The notes beneath the pieces are model-generated. The model had not been told where the DNA came from. It saw nothing but the letters and a program-made list of their open reading frames with translations, and did no database searches. A program made the translations under genes and the position numbers. A DNA stretch of 64,000 nucleotides from Harmonia axyridis (Eukaryota > Arthropoda > Insecta > Coleoptera > Coccinellidae). Shown one piece after another: positions 19,231 through 30,359 of this stretch. Every line of letters starts with the position of its first letter. Within the stretch, counting starts at the first letter, position 1. The stretch covers positions 15,996,001 to 16,060,000 of the forward strand of contig NC_059507.1 of the NCBI RefSeq assembly GCF_914767665.1, written 5' to 3'.

Positions 19231-20251
19231 CTATGTGTGGTGGTAACGTATGAAGAAAATAATTTTTGGTGTGTGCACGTTTATTAAGTCTGTTAATTTA
19301 CTTTGAAAATCGCTTATATATTTGTTGGATATTGGGGCTCTAGTATCAATAAAATACTCCATCTCTTCATTTACTTTTTCAATATTACATTTCTCCAGAT
19401 TCAAATGTACATCTTCAGTGTTGCGAGGTAGTTGATTAGGCAACGTTAGCATGATCTCTATGGCCAAGTGGTCAGATCCCAGATCAGGAACCAGCTTAGT
19501 TTTTATATAATTTTTCAGGTTGTTGGTGCAAATAACTATATCTGGGGTACTAGGTGAGTTATTACTCATGATTAATGTAGGTGGAGTTTTAATTTGGGTG
19601 AAGTCAGAGTTATTTAAAAATTGTTGGATTTGTTTTCTCTTTCTTTTGTTACAGTTGTAGTCTCCGATAAGTAGAGCATATTTGTATTGTGCTGCCTTCC
19701 TGAATATGTTTTCTTCGATTTTCGATAGCGGGTGTATATATGAAAGGAAAACGTGCAGCTTTTCATTACCTATTGGGATTGTGCAGTGAAGGGTTTCATT
19801 GAGTGAGTTATTCATGGCTGGTGGATTGGCTTTACCTAGATTTAGTTCTCTACAACATTGGATTAAGCTACCTCCTCTGGTGTTGTTTGTTTTATTACCA
19901 AATTTTTTTATGGTCGTCCAGTCCCGATAATCTGTGTTGTGCTTCTCATTTATTTTAGCCTCGACAAATAGGTTACACATTATATCGTTATTTTCGACGT
20001 AATGGTTGATCAAGTATTTCCTTGAGTTGTAGTTATTTATGTTGGAGTATAATAATTTTATGTTATTGAATGCTTCTACTGGGGCCAGGTGTTGTGTTGT
20101 CGTTTGTGGCAAGGATTTGTGTTCCCTCTATTGGTTCGGTAGCAACTACTGAGTTTTCCTCATTTAAATCAAACATCAGTATGTATAGTCGGTTTCCTGA
20201 GAATACTGCTGTTGTATCGATGTTATGTGCTTCAATGAATCGCATTTTCAA
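19231..20251 (-). pseudogene. Jockey-like LINE ORF2, APE-type endonuclease part
   Basis: The minus-strand frame holds KLLYSNINNYNSRK at the start of the domain, GDYNCNKRKRK (the catalytic GDxN box) in the middle, and LGSDHLAIEI at the end. This is the order of the apurinic-endonuclease fold of LINEs. The first 60 codons (from MKMRFIEAHNID) are in another frame, with the shift near 20110. The domain would nick the target DNA. Confidence 0.8.
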
Positions 20252-20355
20252 TTTGTTTGTTGATGAGTTGCTGTCGATCTGTGTTTTTGGGATTATTCAG
20301 TTTTTGTATATATGTGTCTATTATATTGTCGTGGATAGTAATTGGTGTATGAACT

Positions 20356-21414
20356 CTATTGTTTTTTTGTGATGGAAGGTTTGATTTGATGGGATTTTTT
20401 GTTAATAGATTTAATTTTTACATTTGGAATGCCATCAATTGGTTTTGTTGGTCTTTTTGGGCATTTTATTGACCAAGCTACTTGGTCTTTTTCACCACAT
20501 GCAGTGCAGGAAATTGGTAATGTGGAAGTGCAAGAGTTGGTGTGATGGTTTCCTTTACACTTGTTGCATATAGTGACTGATTTGCAGTTGATTGTCGTGT
20601 GGGTGAATTCGTTGCATCTTGCACATGGTATTGGTATCGGTTCTGGTGGGGTACTGGGGAATACAGGGTAGTGACGACATTTGTAGAAGAGTCCTGCTGC
20701 TAGGAGACATTCAAATGCTTTAATGTTGCCAGTAATTATTCTGATTAGTTGTGTTGGTTTTCCTGAGGCTCTAGATGTGATTCGTTTACAGAATCGGTGC
20801 TCTATTTTCTGGTTCTTCAGTTCTGTACTTATTTCTTCGTCCGTTATATCCGGATCGACAGAGCTTATAACGACTGAATAACTTCACTGGGTTGAAAATC
20901 CTTGTGATGTTGAGTTCATTTCTTTGTTTTCTTCAAATGAGTTTATGGTTTCGTTGTTTTTCAGCAGTTGTAAGATTTTTACGATGTTTTCTTTATCGCC
21001 ATCTGATTTAATTAGGAATCCCTTTTTAGTTTTCAATATGGTATCTTTACTTCTTGGAAAGTGATTCATCCATATATCAGTCATCTGAGTTCTGGGGAGA
21101 TCTGTTGTTGTTGATACATAAAAACCATGTTGATATTTTCTGTTTATCTTGTGGAACATTTGTTGTGAATGATTATTGATTGTTTTTTTTTGAGAATTGT
21201 TGGAAGTTGTATTTGTGACTTTATTTTGTGGATTTTTTTGAGGTGGTGGTAAAAGTGGAGGATTCATTCTGATTTCAGGTGATTTAGTGTCGTTCAGTTT
21301 TTTTGTTTGTGTGGAAGATCGTTGATTTTTTTTGCGTTTTTTCTCTCCCACTGTGGTGAATGGTTGCTCATCTTCCGTGGATTCGGGGGCTGATGTGCCG
21401 CTGGCTTGCGACAT
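20356..21414 (-). pseudogene. Jockey-like LINE ORF1 (gag-like, three zinc knuckles), one nonsense codon
   Basis: A 352-codon frame beginning MSQASGTSAPESTED. The first half is low-complexity, rich in Ser, Asn, Lys and Pro. An RRM-like region follows (KYQHGFYVSTTTDLPRTQ). The second half has three CCHC-type knuckles near the end (CARCNEFTHTTINC, CNKCKGNHHTNSC, CTACGEKDQ...KC). The only stop is a TGA at codon 177 (20884-20886); the frame is open before and after it. ORF1 proteins of this kind package the LINE RNA. A short related frame after the stop (ITIHDNIIDTYIQKL) suggests the original C-terminus was longer. Confidence 0.8.
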
Positions 21415-21600
21415 TATGGGACTACAGAAGTCCTCAAATTCATCTACAGTTATTATCTTTTCTCTACTTGAAGAAATTTTGAGATTTTACGTAGTTTTCC
21501 ACTAGAATTATTATCGTAAATCGCCGTATGCGCGCGTTATCACACATGTGTACACCGCGAGCGTTCAAACGAGACTGCGTGGATAGATTAAAAACGATAA
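21415..21600. other. 5' region of the Jockey-like LINE and its flank
   Basis: Short sequence before ORF1 (minus strand), including a CpG-rich stretch at 21530-21590 (GCGCGCG, CACACATGTGTACACCGCGAGCG). It may be the LINE 5' UTR. The exact end of the LINE is not visible. Confidence 0.35.
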
Positions 21601-21614
21601 AAATCGGGATTTAA

Positions 21615-22360
21615 AAATAGGGGTTGATCGTATAAGAGTAAAAATTGAGAGAGATATGAAATTTTTATTCTGTCATGACAATTTAAAAATAATTCTTACC
21701 AAAAAAATTGAAGTTTATAATTAACAAATAAAAAAAAGTGGTTAATCGTAGAGGGATGAAAAATTAAGAGTATAATCAGATTTTTTTTTTAAGTCGACAG
21801 AATAAAAAAAAATTTTTGCCGAAAAATTAAAGTTTATAATTCACAAAAAAAATAGGGGTTGATCGTAGAGGGGTGAAAATTGAGAGTAATATGAGATTTT
21901 TCATTTAAAGTCATGATAGAATAAAAAAAAATTTTTGCCAAAAAATTAAAGCTTATAATTAACAAATAAAAAATAAGGGTTGAACGTAGAGGGGTAAAAA
22001 ATTGAGAGTCATATGAGATTTTTCATTATAAGTCATGACAAAATAAAAAAAAATTCTTGCAAAAAAAATAAAACTTTTTAATTACCAAATAAAAAATAAG
22101 GGTTGATCGTAGAAGGGTGAAAATTTAGGGTTGCATGTATTTTTGTATGATGTACCATAAAAAAATAAAAACAAAAAATTTTGTCTGAAAAATAAAAAAA
22201 AATTAAGGGGTGGACCACCCTTAACATTTAGGGGGATGAAAAATAGATGTTTCCGATTCTCCCCCCTGACTAATATCCTCGCTATGGATCACGAAAATCG
22301 GTCGAGCCGTTTCGGAGGAGTTCGATTACGCACCCCGTGACAGAAGAATTTTATATATTA
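21615..22360. repeat. tandem repeat of about 120-bp units with an RTE-like 3' tail
   Basis: Five units start at about 21620, 21738, 21855, 21976 and 22099, each with GGTTGATCGTAGAGGGGTG followed by GAGAGTNATATGAGATTTTTC and an A-rich block. They are followed by ATCACGAAAATCGGTCGAGC, CGTTTCGGAGGAGTTCGATTAC and a TTATATATTAG end. This resembles a common insect dispersed-repeat tail. It is probably the 3' part of a nonautonomous element with internal repeats. Nothing coding was seen. Confidence 0.65.
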
Positions 22361-22694
22361 GAAAGAAGATAGTATGCCACTTCGACATCTAGGTCATTAG
22401 CGGTAATACAATAATAAACAGCATAGAATGTAGAAAACTGTATGGCAATAAAACTGGAATAAAAAAGGATTTGGGATTAGAATTTCTGAATGAGGGGGTG
22501 CTAGGTTTTTCATTAAAAAAAGAACAGGAAAACATAAAACATTCGCCCTTATTTATATATCACATTTTAAAGTAAGGATTTTTCAGTCAAAATAATACCA
22601 CATAATAATTATAAATAAAACCTAGGTAACACTGAGTCGGTTGAATAGTTCATTTCAGTAGTTTTTATTTTTGAATTTTTTTAAATCAAAATAT
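22361..22694. other. no gene recognised
   Basis: AT-rich. The phrase CTAGGTCATTAGCG at 22389 recurs at 48788, so a small dispersed repeat is present. Confidence 0.3.
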
Positions 22695-23090
22695 TTATAT
22701 CTTTCTGGATTTAATTCTAGCAAAATCATATATAATATCTTCAAAATCAATGTTGCTACTAATTTCGTGTTCAATTGAGATTATTGCCAGCCCAGAAAGT
22801 CCCTCCTGGATGCATCGCAGAGCGATGATCCCCTTAGAGCAAGCTTTTGGGATGCACGTAACTGAACTAGTGCAACAAGTCAACAATTCTCTCCAATACT
22901 GTCTTTCTTTATTTATTAATCTTTGGTGTTCATGATCTATCGTGTTCGTAATCAGCCCTTTCGAGGTATAGAGTCCATTATTTCTCCTTGGAAAATTCAC
23001 CTGGAACTTGTGAACTTGTGTGAACTCAAGAATAAAGAAAGAATCGGAACTTGTCACGGATATCCGAACATAATCACTCGCAAGGAACAA
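22695..23090 (-). pseudogene. possible transposase or LINE remnant
   Basis: A 131-codon minus-strand frame. The segment HQRLINKERQYWRELLTC followed by SKGIIALRC resembles the region of ZMYM/DUF4371 hAT-derived proteins where a Trp-containing helix precedes a conserved RG box. Just upstream on the same strand a different frame reads VMFMGDFNAS, an endonuclease-like box of LINEs. The two hints point to different families and neither is strong, so the assignment is open. Confidence 0.25.
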
Positions 23091-24222
23091 ATCAAGCAGC
23101 TTGTGATATCTATTGTAAAAAGAGTTTAACTGGCGTTGAAATCACCCATAAACATCACGGATTCCCCAGTGAAATTAAGAGCTCAGTGAAACGACGCAAA
23201 AATAAATCAATCAACGTGACACGATCTCAGTCTTAGTTATAAAGATTATACTTATCATTCACATTCACATGCCGATTTGAAAAATGGTAACAATTTCATA
23301 TTGAGTCCTTTTGCATATTGGTGTAAAATATATCATCTTCCATCTTCCAATGTTTAATGGGATAAATCAGGGGAGATAAACCCCGAAATCAATTTTTCCA
23401 ACATGAGTTCACAATTGATGGAATATTCGACATTCATGCAGCCAAGCATTGATCCAGCTCAGATTTGAGTTGTCAAATGTCACTTGATTGCGCTCTCTCT
23501 CCTGTTAGGAGTGACGTTTACATTCTCAAAATAAGACTTCATCTTTCTGAACTCGCGCAAAATCATCGGCGCCCGATTAGGAGAGGACAAGCGAACTCTT
23601 AAAGTTCTCAAATTCTGCTTAGAAACCTCACGTTCTTTCAAGATCAATCGAAGCAATTAGAATCCTGCTGCAGGTGATCTAATTTGTTAACATCCTTTGC
23701 AATACTCAAGTAAATTGAAAAGTCATTGGAATTTTCAGGTCTCTCAAAAACCTCATTCAAAATCTGCTGACCAGTCTGAGGTTATAGTGCCCAAACCTCA
23801 GATGTGTCATTCCAACATAAACTGATATGCACTGTTTAATCAGTAAATTCTTTATCTTAGAAATCAAGGAGAGATTGCTTGCAACCTCACCTTCTTTACG
23901 AAAAGGCTCACTTGAGTACTTCAACTGTATTGTGTTATTATGTGCAAACATATTCGCAATATGGTGATTTATAAATCGAATATGATGAACACCGAATGCA
24001 TTTTCCCTTTCAAATAGATAATGAGTAAAAGTTCTGATCTATCAATTCTAGTTAGTCAATATAGAATGAAATCTCAGTTTGTTGCCTATATTTTCAAGAA
24101 TGAAAATTATTTCACAACGCATACCCAGAACTTTCGAAATGTTCGTTACATTATCACTCGTTGAAGTAAACAAAAATGTGAACTGTGAACTCAATCTATA
24201 AATTACTATTACGTCATATCAC
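23091..24222. other. no firm gene; one weak minus-strand exon candidate
   Basis: On the minus strand, 23775 to 23644 could be a terminal exon. It has a CTCAG acceptor and then 43 residues starting TGQQILNEVF and ending in TGA. No family is recognised and no matching upstream exon was found. The rest is AT-rich unannotated sequence upstream of the secreted-protein gene. Confidence 0.25.
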
Positions 24223-24227
24223 GTGCA

Positions 24228-24233
24228 TATAAA
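24228..24233 (+). promoter_or_regulatory. TATA box of the secreted-protein gene
   Basis: TATAAA within CATATAAATCACAG, 50 bp before the ATG. A start site about 30 bp downstream would leave a 5' UTR of 20-25 bases. It also argues against any start codon earlier than 24283. Confidence 0.55.
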
Positions 24234-24282
24234 TCACAGTTTCCATCAAGAATATGTAGTTTTTATTCACAACGAGCACAAA

Positions 24283-25252
24283 ATGAACAAACAAAAGATT
24301 AGCATACATTCTTTTCTTTTTGTGGTTTATTTACATTTAGTTCACTGTGGAATAATTTTAGATGAAGTGAACAGTGACATTAACAAAGTGGGCGAAGGCA
24401 TAGACTGTGCCTTCCAAGGAATTGGAACGTTTTTGGGGATTGAGAAAGAGAATCCATGTGAAAAAAGAACTGACCAACACCTAGGACAAAGAGAAAATCA
24501 ACAAGGTTCGGAGCAAGGAGGCTATAATAAAAACGGTTTACAGCAAAGTACATTCGATCAAGTGGGAAATGCAGATTTGTCTGGTTCGAATGGTTATGGA
24601 CCAATGCCTCTCAAACCAACAAAGACCAGTGAGCATAGTAAGTAAAATGAAATGATTAAATATGAATAAAAGCTCTGAAGCTGAAAATGCATGTACTTTA
24701 TATTTTTGAAACCTTGTTGTATAGAAATCAATACGCAATAATGACTCTCAAATTCCTATATAACCAAAATTAGTATCCAACGATTAGATAATAATACTTA
24801 TGATAAATTTGTGGTAGCATTTATTTGATCGATACAATCGGTTTTTAGAATTTCAAGATTTTCTCTCGTACCTACCCAAGCGGTTCATAAAATTCTTTCT
24901 GGACTGATGTGTAGAATAAATATTGACAGGAATTTTTATTCACGATTAACCGCTAATGAAAAACGATAAGGGTTAAAAAGGAAGAATCAATCGTCTCAGT
25001 ATATAAATTTGTAGAAAAAAGATTAATATTGTATTCATTTTATATCATATCATATGATGATGAAATAATTAATTTGATTAATTGATTTTTTCAGATGACA
25101 AAAATAGACTCGATATGAGATATGCAAGTGGATCAAGTTCTATCACAGAAACAACTACTAAAAAGGATGGAAGACGAGTTATCTCTGCTCATTCTAATTG
25201 TGAACCCGGATACGTTGCAGATTCTTTAGGACGTTGCAGGGAGCAATATTAA
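24283..25252 (+). CDS. small secreted protein of unknown function (two exons)
   Basis: Coding exons 24283-24637 and 25095-25252, joined by a GT-AG intron (donor ATA|GTAAGT, acceptor TTTTTTCAG), give 170 residues in one consistent frame. The N-terminus MNKQKISIHSFLFVVYLHLVHCG is a good signal peptide. The middle is hydrophilic and rich in Gln, Gly and Asn (REHQ-like low-complexity, about residues 65-120). The C-terminus has a compact C-x10-C segment, CEPGYVADSLGRC, three residues from the end, which could form one disulfide loop. A similar Cys-Pro-Gly...GRC ending occurs, from memory, in assorted small secreted arthropod proteins; I cannot name the family. An upstream TATA box suggests regulated expression. 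No nearby genes suggest a function. Confidence 0.65.
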
Positions 25253-26200
25253 TAGAATCTCCATCATGATTGATTTATAAATATCAATTACAACATAATT
25301 CCATTGTGCAATTCATAAATCATAAAATAGAAATTGGAATACACTCCAAGAATATTCAACAAAAATATAAAATATTGCTGTCAGTGAAGCATTTCTTCTG
25401 AAAAACAAATTCATTCAGATATCACTACCTACTTCTTTCATCGACTGTTGAAAATTACAGATTTCAATTAATCAAAATTGAACATTTTTCAGAATATATT
25501 TTGGATCAAGAAAGTCCAAATATGAAAATTCATTGTTGATTATATGATTCATTTCCAAAAATATAACATCCTCGAGTAACTAAATTTTTATGAAATATAG
25601 TGAAAATCATACACAATGGTTAATTTTCACAGAATACTGTAAATTCTCATAATGAACTTTACCTACATTGAGTTTGAACGAGAGGATGTGTTTTCAAAAT
25701 TCAATTTCATGATTTGTAGTAGGTTTTTTATTCAGAGTTTTTGATATTTTGACTGAAAAAATTTAAGGATCGATTCTTGACCTAGATGGATTAATACGCT
25801 ATAGATAAAGATTTTGTACCTACTTCTATGTATAGAGCTATTTTAGTCTTATAATGCTTTTATATGCTCAATAAATTGCATAAGACTGATGAATACATTT
25901 TTTTATTCAATACAGTTTTTTGTTAGGATAAAAACATAGTGGACCTTTGCCACGAGCATCGCATCAAGCGTCAAAAACGAATACATGTAACTGAATAAGA
26001 CCGTTCATACACTGATAAAAAGTAACCTTTGACTGAAGAAATTGTTGTTTCAAAAAAATATTATCTTCCTTCAAGCGAAACGAATATTCTATTGAAATTT
26101 TCATATAATTTGTTTGACTAACGGAGAACTATTTGTTCACATCAAATACATAATGTCTTAAAACGGAATCATATTTTAGGTGACCCAAATACATCGATAT
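25253..26200. other. 3' flank of the secreted-protein gene, no gene recognised
   Basis: AT-rich. AATAAA-like words occur (for instance CTCAATAAATTGC near 25867), but I cannot tell which ends the transcript. Confidence 0.3.
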
Positions 26201-26604
26201 ATGCGAATACATATGACAATTGATTCAAAAGAATATATTTTTGAGGTTAATAAATATTATTTGGATTCCTTGAAGAACAAAAAGAGTACTGCTATCGAGT
26301 GCATCTTTTCAAGAAAATTAAAAGTCTCGGCAGAGTATGTTGCAAGTCACATTGCACACCTGATAAATTTGTCAATAACAACCGGCATATTTCCATCTAC
26401 ACTAAAGATGAGCACTGTTATTCCAATACATAAACGAAATTATGTTAATGAAATAGTTGATTACAGGCCAATCGCAATTGTCAGTTCTATTTCCAAAATT
26501 ATTGAAAAATTAGTTTTGAAGCGAATGTTGGATCCTTTGGATAAATTCAATATTATCACAAGTTGTCAACGGATTCAGAGCTGGTTGATCAACTGAGACC
26601 GCTG
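26201..26604 (+). pseudogene. LINE reverse transcriptase fragment interrupted by a TIR element
   Basis: Readable RT start: TGIFPSTLKMSTVIPIHKR, VDYRPIAIVSSISKIIEKLV, then GFRAG and STETAA around an in-frame stop. This is the N-terminal palm of CR1/Jockey-type enzymes. It stops where the TIR element of 26605-30027 begins. The endonuclease region and the remaining RT are missing here. Confidence 0.65.
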
Positions 26605-27267
26605 CACATAGGTCAATTTTAACCATCTACGCGGCCAAAATTGGATTTTAAAAACTAACGATAGTCATTTAAAACAAATAATCGTTGATTAGAAAACATT
26701 CCAGTTAATCCTAAATCACTCATTGTAACCACCCCAGGTACATCCTGGAGCGTGCACAGATAGTTGGAACTTGACCAATCAACCAGTGCGCTCTTCTTCG
26801 AGATCACAGAGTTTGAAACAACAACAAATTTGAATTGAAGTTTTTGCAGTGAAAGTGATGGATTTCGATAACCCTGGTAATATTCTTCATTTCTAATATA
26901 ATTTACTTAGCCTCAATGCAAAATTAGTATATTTACGTAGTATGTAACAAAGAGTGTTTTCTTAAACAAATTTTGAAGTAACTTTAAGCTTCAAAAGTTA
27001 ATTTGTTGCAGTCCTCCGTTAAACCCCGCGATTATTCTTTTTTTATCATGAAGTACCATCCTTTCCTTAGTACATGTCACAAAAATTTCCTGCAGAAATT
27101 TGCAGATGATAAAAATAGGGCGATTATTAACGACATAGGTTTTTTCAACAAAAATTTCAATTTTTTTATTATTTCGCTAATCATTGTTTTTCGTTATTTT
27201 AGAAACTGCCGGAACATCAAGTGTAAAAACTGTTACCCGGAGAGTTTGAAAACAATTAAACAACGAT

Positions 27268-27577
27268 TTTAATACATGGAGAAACAATCATTGAAAAAGC
27301 TTTGCTACCAATAGGTCAATTGTCGGAGGAGGCTGCAGAAGCGCGTAATAAACATTTCCGCGTATATCGTGAGAATTTCGCTAGAAAGTTTTCTAGAGAA
27401 CAATGCAACCTTGATGTATATCACAGATTACTATTGACTTCGGATCTATTGATAAGCAGTCTGAGGCCCAAGAAAACATCAATATCAAAAAGTTTTTGTC
27501 CTGAAACAATAAAAATGCTATTGCCGGCAGATTCCAACTCGAACCCGATTCAGATTGCGAGGAAGATGACTCTTTAA
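27268..27577 (+). pseudogene. fragment of a transposon-type protein (LPIGQLSEEAAEARNK motif)
   Basis: The frame reads ILIHGETIIEKALLPIGQ and continues SEEAAEARNKHFRVYRENFARKFSRE to about 90 further residues, ending near an AATAAA at 27663. From memory this stretch is common in uncharacterised, repetitive insect proteins; I do not know its reaction. A possible first exon (ATG at 26861, MDFDNPG, then a GTAATA donor) and a leader exon at 27205 are visible but do not join without a stop. Probably a broken transposase-related gene of the outer element. Confidence 0.45.
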
Positions 27578-28117
27578 TTGAATAACAATATTATTACTGC
27601 ACAAAGATAAGTATTTTTTATGTTATTTTGCGGAGAAATTGTTTCACTCAACGTGAAAATGAAATAAATCCAACATTTGTTTTGAATATCACGGCTTTTC
27701 ATTTACGGAATCTCAAGACTACTTTTTTTTTCTATTCCAATGTTTTTTTATTTACATTCTACGAGATGAACTAATTAAAAAAATCTTTAATCAGACATAT
27801 AATACTGCATAGAAACGATAAATACCGAATATAAATGATAAAAGTAAGAAAAGACGACTTTTTTTTTCTATTCCAATGTTTTTTTATTTACATTTTACGA
27901 GATGAACTGATTAATAGTTATTTATACAAGAAGTGAGTTAAATGAATGTCTATTCATGAGAAGAAAGTTTATTTCTTCGAGTGAATAAACATTTTTAACT
28001 CACGTGTCGTATACAAAATTTTATCCCATTTTGATGAAATTTCAAATAATGAATACTTTTTAGAGGAAATATTAAGTATAATTCAAATTCATAACGAGAT
28101 TTTTCTTCCATCGATGG

Positions 28118-29704
28118 TTGCTAGGGCACTATGTAATTAATTGTTTGCAAGTGTCAATGAAAATTATAGAACCGTCAAAGAATTTTTATTTCGAAAAAAT
28201 GTTGAGCGGTGACGATGAGGTTGTAGTTTCTGAGTGCATTATACAAGAAGCAAATGAGGCAGAAGAAGCAGTAATTCCATTAAAATCAAAAATATTGTAC
28301 GAACAGCAATATACGGCATTTTGTGCCTGGAGAAATAATAAAAAAGCCAAAGGTGTCAACGAAATAGTAATTTACGTAACAAGCCCGGAAAATAGGGTTT
28401 TTTTGGACGAATAGACAAAAGTCCAGGACGAGCGTAAGCGAGTCCTGGAAGTCTGTGAGTCCAAAAAAAAACATTTTCGGGCGTGTTGCGTACAATATTT
28501 TTTCGGCAACCATGTAAAATAACACTATCGCTGCTGCTTTCCATATTTTATTGCGATTGCGATCAAAAAACATGCAAATTTTTGACAACTAATTTCATAC
28601 GAACTGTCAGCCGTTATCTCGGTTGCTATGGATTCTATGATTCTTTTCCGGCCTAGTCCGGGAAGTAAGTACTTTCCGGACTAGGCCGGGAAATGCTACT
28701 TTCTCAAAGAAAAAGCTTCCGGGAAGTGAGCACTTCCCGGACGGTTGCCGAAAAAAATAATTTTGGCGTATATTTCCGAACAATCCAAGAAAGTTAAGTC
28801 GTCGTCTTTATGATCCTACTATTCGCAACTTATGAAAATGTTGGCTCTGAAAGAAAAAATAGACATCGGCAGATTTCACCAAGTCACCGCCTTTTTGAAG
28901 CAACATTCCAGGGGATACGTACTCGTAGCAAAGAAGTCGAAGGTATTCACAAGAGAGGAGTTTGAATACTTTTTAGATGCCGCTCCTGATAAGCAATATT
29001 TATTGATAAAGGTAGTTTTTATTATGGGTGTTGCTGGAGGGTGTAGAATCGGCGAGCTGGTGACTATGACCGTAGATGACGTGGAAGATCGGGGCAGCGT
29101 ATTGGTTATTCAGATTCCAGATACGAAAACTTATAAGAAAAGAGTGTTCACTGTGGTCAATGGTACTAATAAGGTTGCTGCACTCGATATATTCCGCAAG
29201 TATAGGAACTTGAGGCCAAGCAAAGTTGATCACAAGCGACTATTTATAAATTATAAAAATGAAAAATGTACCGTCCAGCCTGTTGGTGTGAATACATTTT
29301 CGAAAATGCCCGTTACTATTGCAAAGTATTTGGGCCTTTCTGATGCTGAACAATATACAGGGCACAGTTTCAGTGGTTCTTCTGCAACCCTACTCGCAAA
29401 TTCTGGGGCAGATTTGACAGTTTTGAAAAGACATGGTGGATGGCGCTCAAGTTCTATTGCAGAAGGATATATTGAAGATTCACTACAAAACAAAATAAAT
29501 ATTTCTGAACAAATACTTGGTGGGGTCACAAAAACCAGAGTTCCTGATGCAGAAATGGATATTCCAGCAGGGCCTGAGAAGTCCTCAAACACATGTGCTA
29601 TAACGACTGAGCGTGTTTCCTTTGGAGGAGGTGCAGGTTTCCAGTTCCATTTTCAAAATCTTAATAATTGTAATTTTTACTTTAATGATAGAAATGACTG
29701 TTAA
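28118..29704 (+). pseudogene. Crypton-like tyrosine recombinase, broken
   Basis: The N-terminal part is at 28118-28390 (SKILYEQQYTAFCAWRNNKK, like the SAM-like DNA-binding domain). The catalytic part runs from about 28780 to 29704. Visible catalytic features: the first Arg in GGCRIGELV, His in TGHSFSGSSATLLA, His/Trp in KRHGGWRSSS, and the nucleophile Tyr in AEGYIED. The usual HxxR second Arg appears replaced (HSFS). A TGA at 28811-28813 sits where Trp is expected (SSSL-stop-SYYSQL). A palindrome-rich insertion of roughly 370 bp separates the N-terminal part from the rest. The enzyme family recombines DNA through a 3'-phosphotyrosine link; this copy must be dead. Confidence 0.75.
28386..28760. 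mobile_element. palindrome-rich insertion inside the tyrosine recombinase
   Basis: Contains inverted pairs CCCGGAAAATAGGG...TTTTTTTGGAC with GTCCAAAAAAAAAC...TTTTCGGG (28385-28485), GTCCAGGACGAGCGTAAGC with its near complement, and nested CTTCCGGGAAG-type palindromes (28655-28745). Its exact borders and any target duplication are unclear. Confidence 0.45.
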
Positions 29705-29810
29705 TGTAGAATTTTTGATAAATGTTAATAAATATACTTTTAAATGAGTTTTACGTGCATTGTGTGTGGGAAGAATAATTTCCAGAAAGTGAGTGGTGAA
29801 CATTTTATTC

Positions 29811-29846
29811 CACTAGTGAATTAAAAAAATTTTAATTCACTCAGTG
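29811..29846. repeat. hairpin after the tyrosine recombinase
   Basis: CACTAGTGAATTAAAA and TTTTAATTCACTCAGTG form a near-perfect stem just downstream of the recombinase stop. It may be part of the 3' end of the nested element. Confidence 0.5.
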
Positions 29847-30027
29847 GATAAACGTCAACTTACCCTTGTTACCATGGGTTGAATATTGTCGTCTTTAAAC
29901 GTCAAAATGGGATAAAAAATCTTTAATCAGACATATAATACTGTATAGAAACGATAAATACCGAATATAAATGATAAAAGTGAGAAAATATTTTTGGCCG
30001 CGTAGATCGTTAAAATTGACCTATGTG

Positions 30028-30359
30028 ATGCGCTGCTGTTGTTGAAAATAGTTATACACTGTGTCCGTAAAGTATGGAACAAATTCATTTTTAGCTAAAC
30101 CGACCATTTTAAGAAATAATCCTGAAACACTTCGATTTTTTAGTGTAATTTACCGTATTTTAAAATAATAATCTAATATACAGGGTGAATTACTTTCGAG
30201 TAATGACGTCACCGTCATTTTTTTTTAATGGAACACCCCATTTTATCTCAATTTTCCGATTACTCTACCTGAGCTGATTCCAAAAATGTATCACATGTTG
30301 ATTCCAATTGGTACAGGGTGGACAAAAATAATAAATTAAATCTAAGCAATAATTAAAAC
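30028..30359. other. short element fragments
   Basis: Starts such as ACACTGTGTCCGTAAAG (30057), ATACAGGGTGAATTAC (30178) and GGTACAGGGTGGACAAAAATAAT (30310) are terminus-like words of insect Tc1/mariner-type MITEs. None has a convincing partner end here. Confidence 0.35.

Larger units (their letters stand above)
26605..30027. mobile_element. 3.4-kb TIR transposon, composite, inserted in a LINE
   Basis: Inverted ends CACATAGGTCAATTTTAAC...ATCTACGCGGCCAAAA, 35 bp with one mismatch. The flanking 8-mers GACCGCTG and ATGCGCTG are similar, perhaps a decayed 8-bp duplication, and removing the element joins LINE codons. Inside lie a fragment of one transposon-type protein, a tyrosine recombinase pseudogene, and duplicated blocks (ATCTTTAATCAGACATATAATACTG at 27785 and 29918; CTATTCCAATGTTTTTTTATTTACATT at 27729 and 27870). 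A second inverted pair (TTTATCCCATTTTGATG at 28020, CGTCAAAATGGGATAAA at 29900) brackets the recombinase, so it is probably a nested insertion. Confidence 0.6.

Noticed and set aside
22923..23236. Overlapping plus-strand frames near 23 kb
   Set aside because: Short, mutually overlapping, no family and no splice sites.
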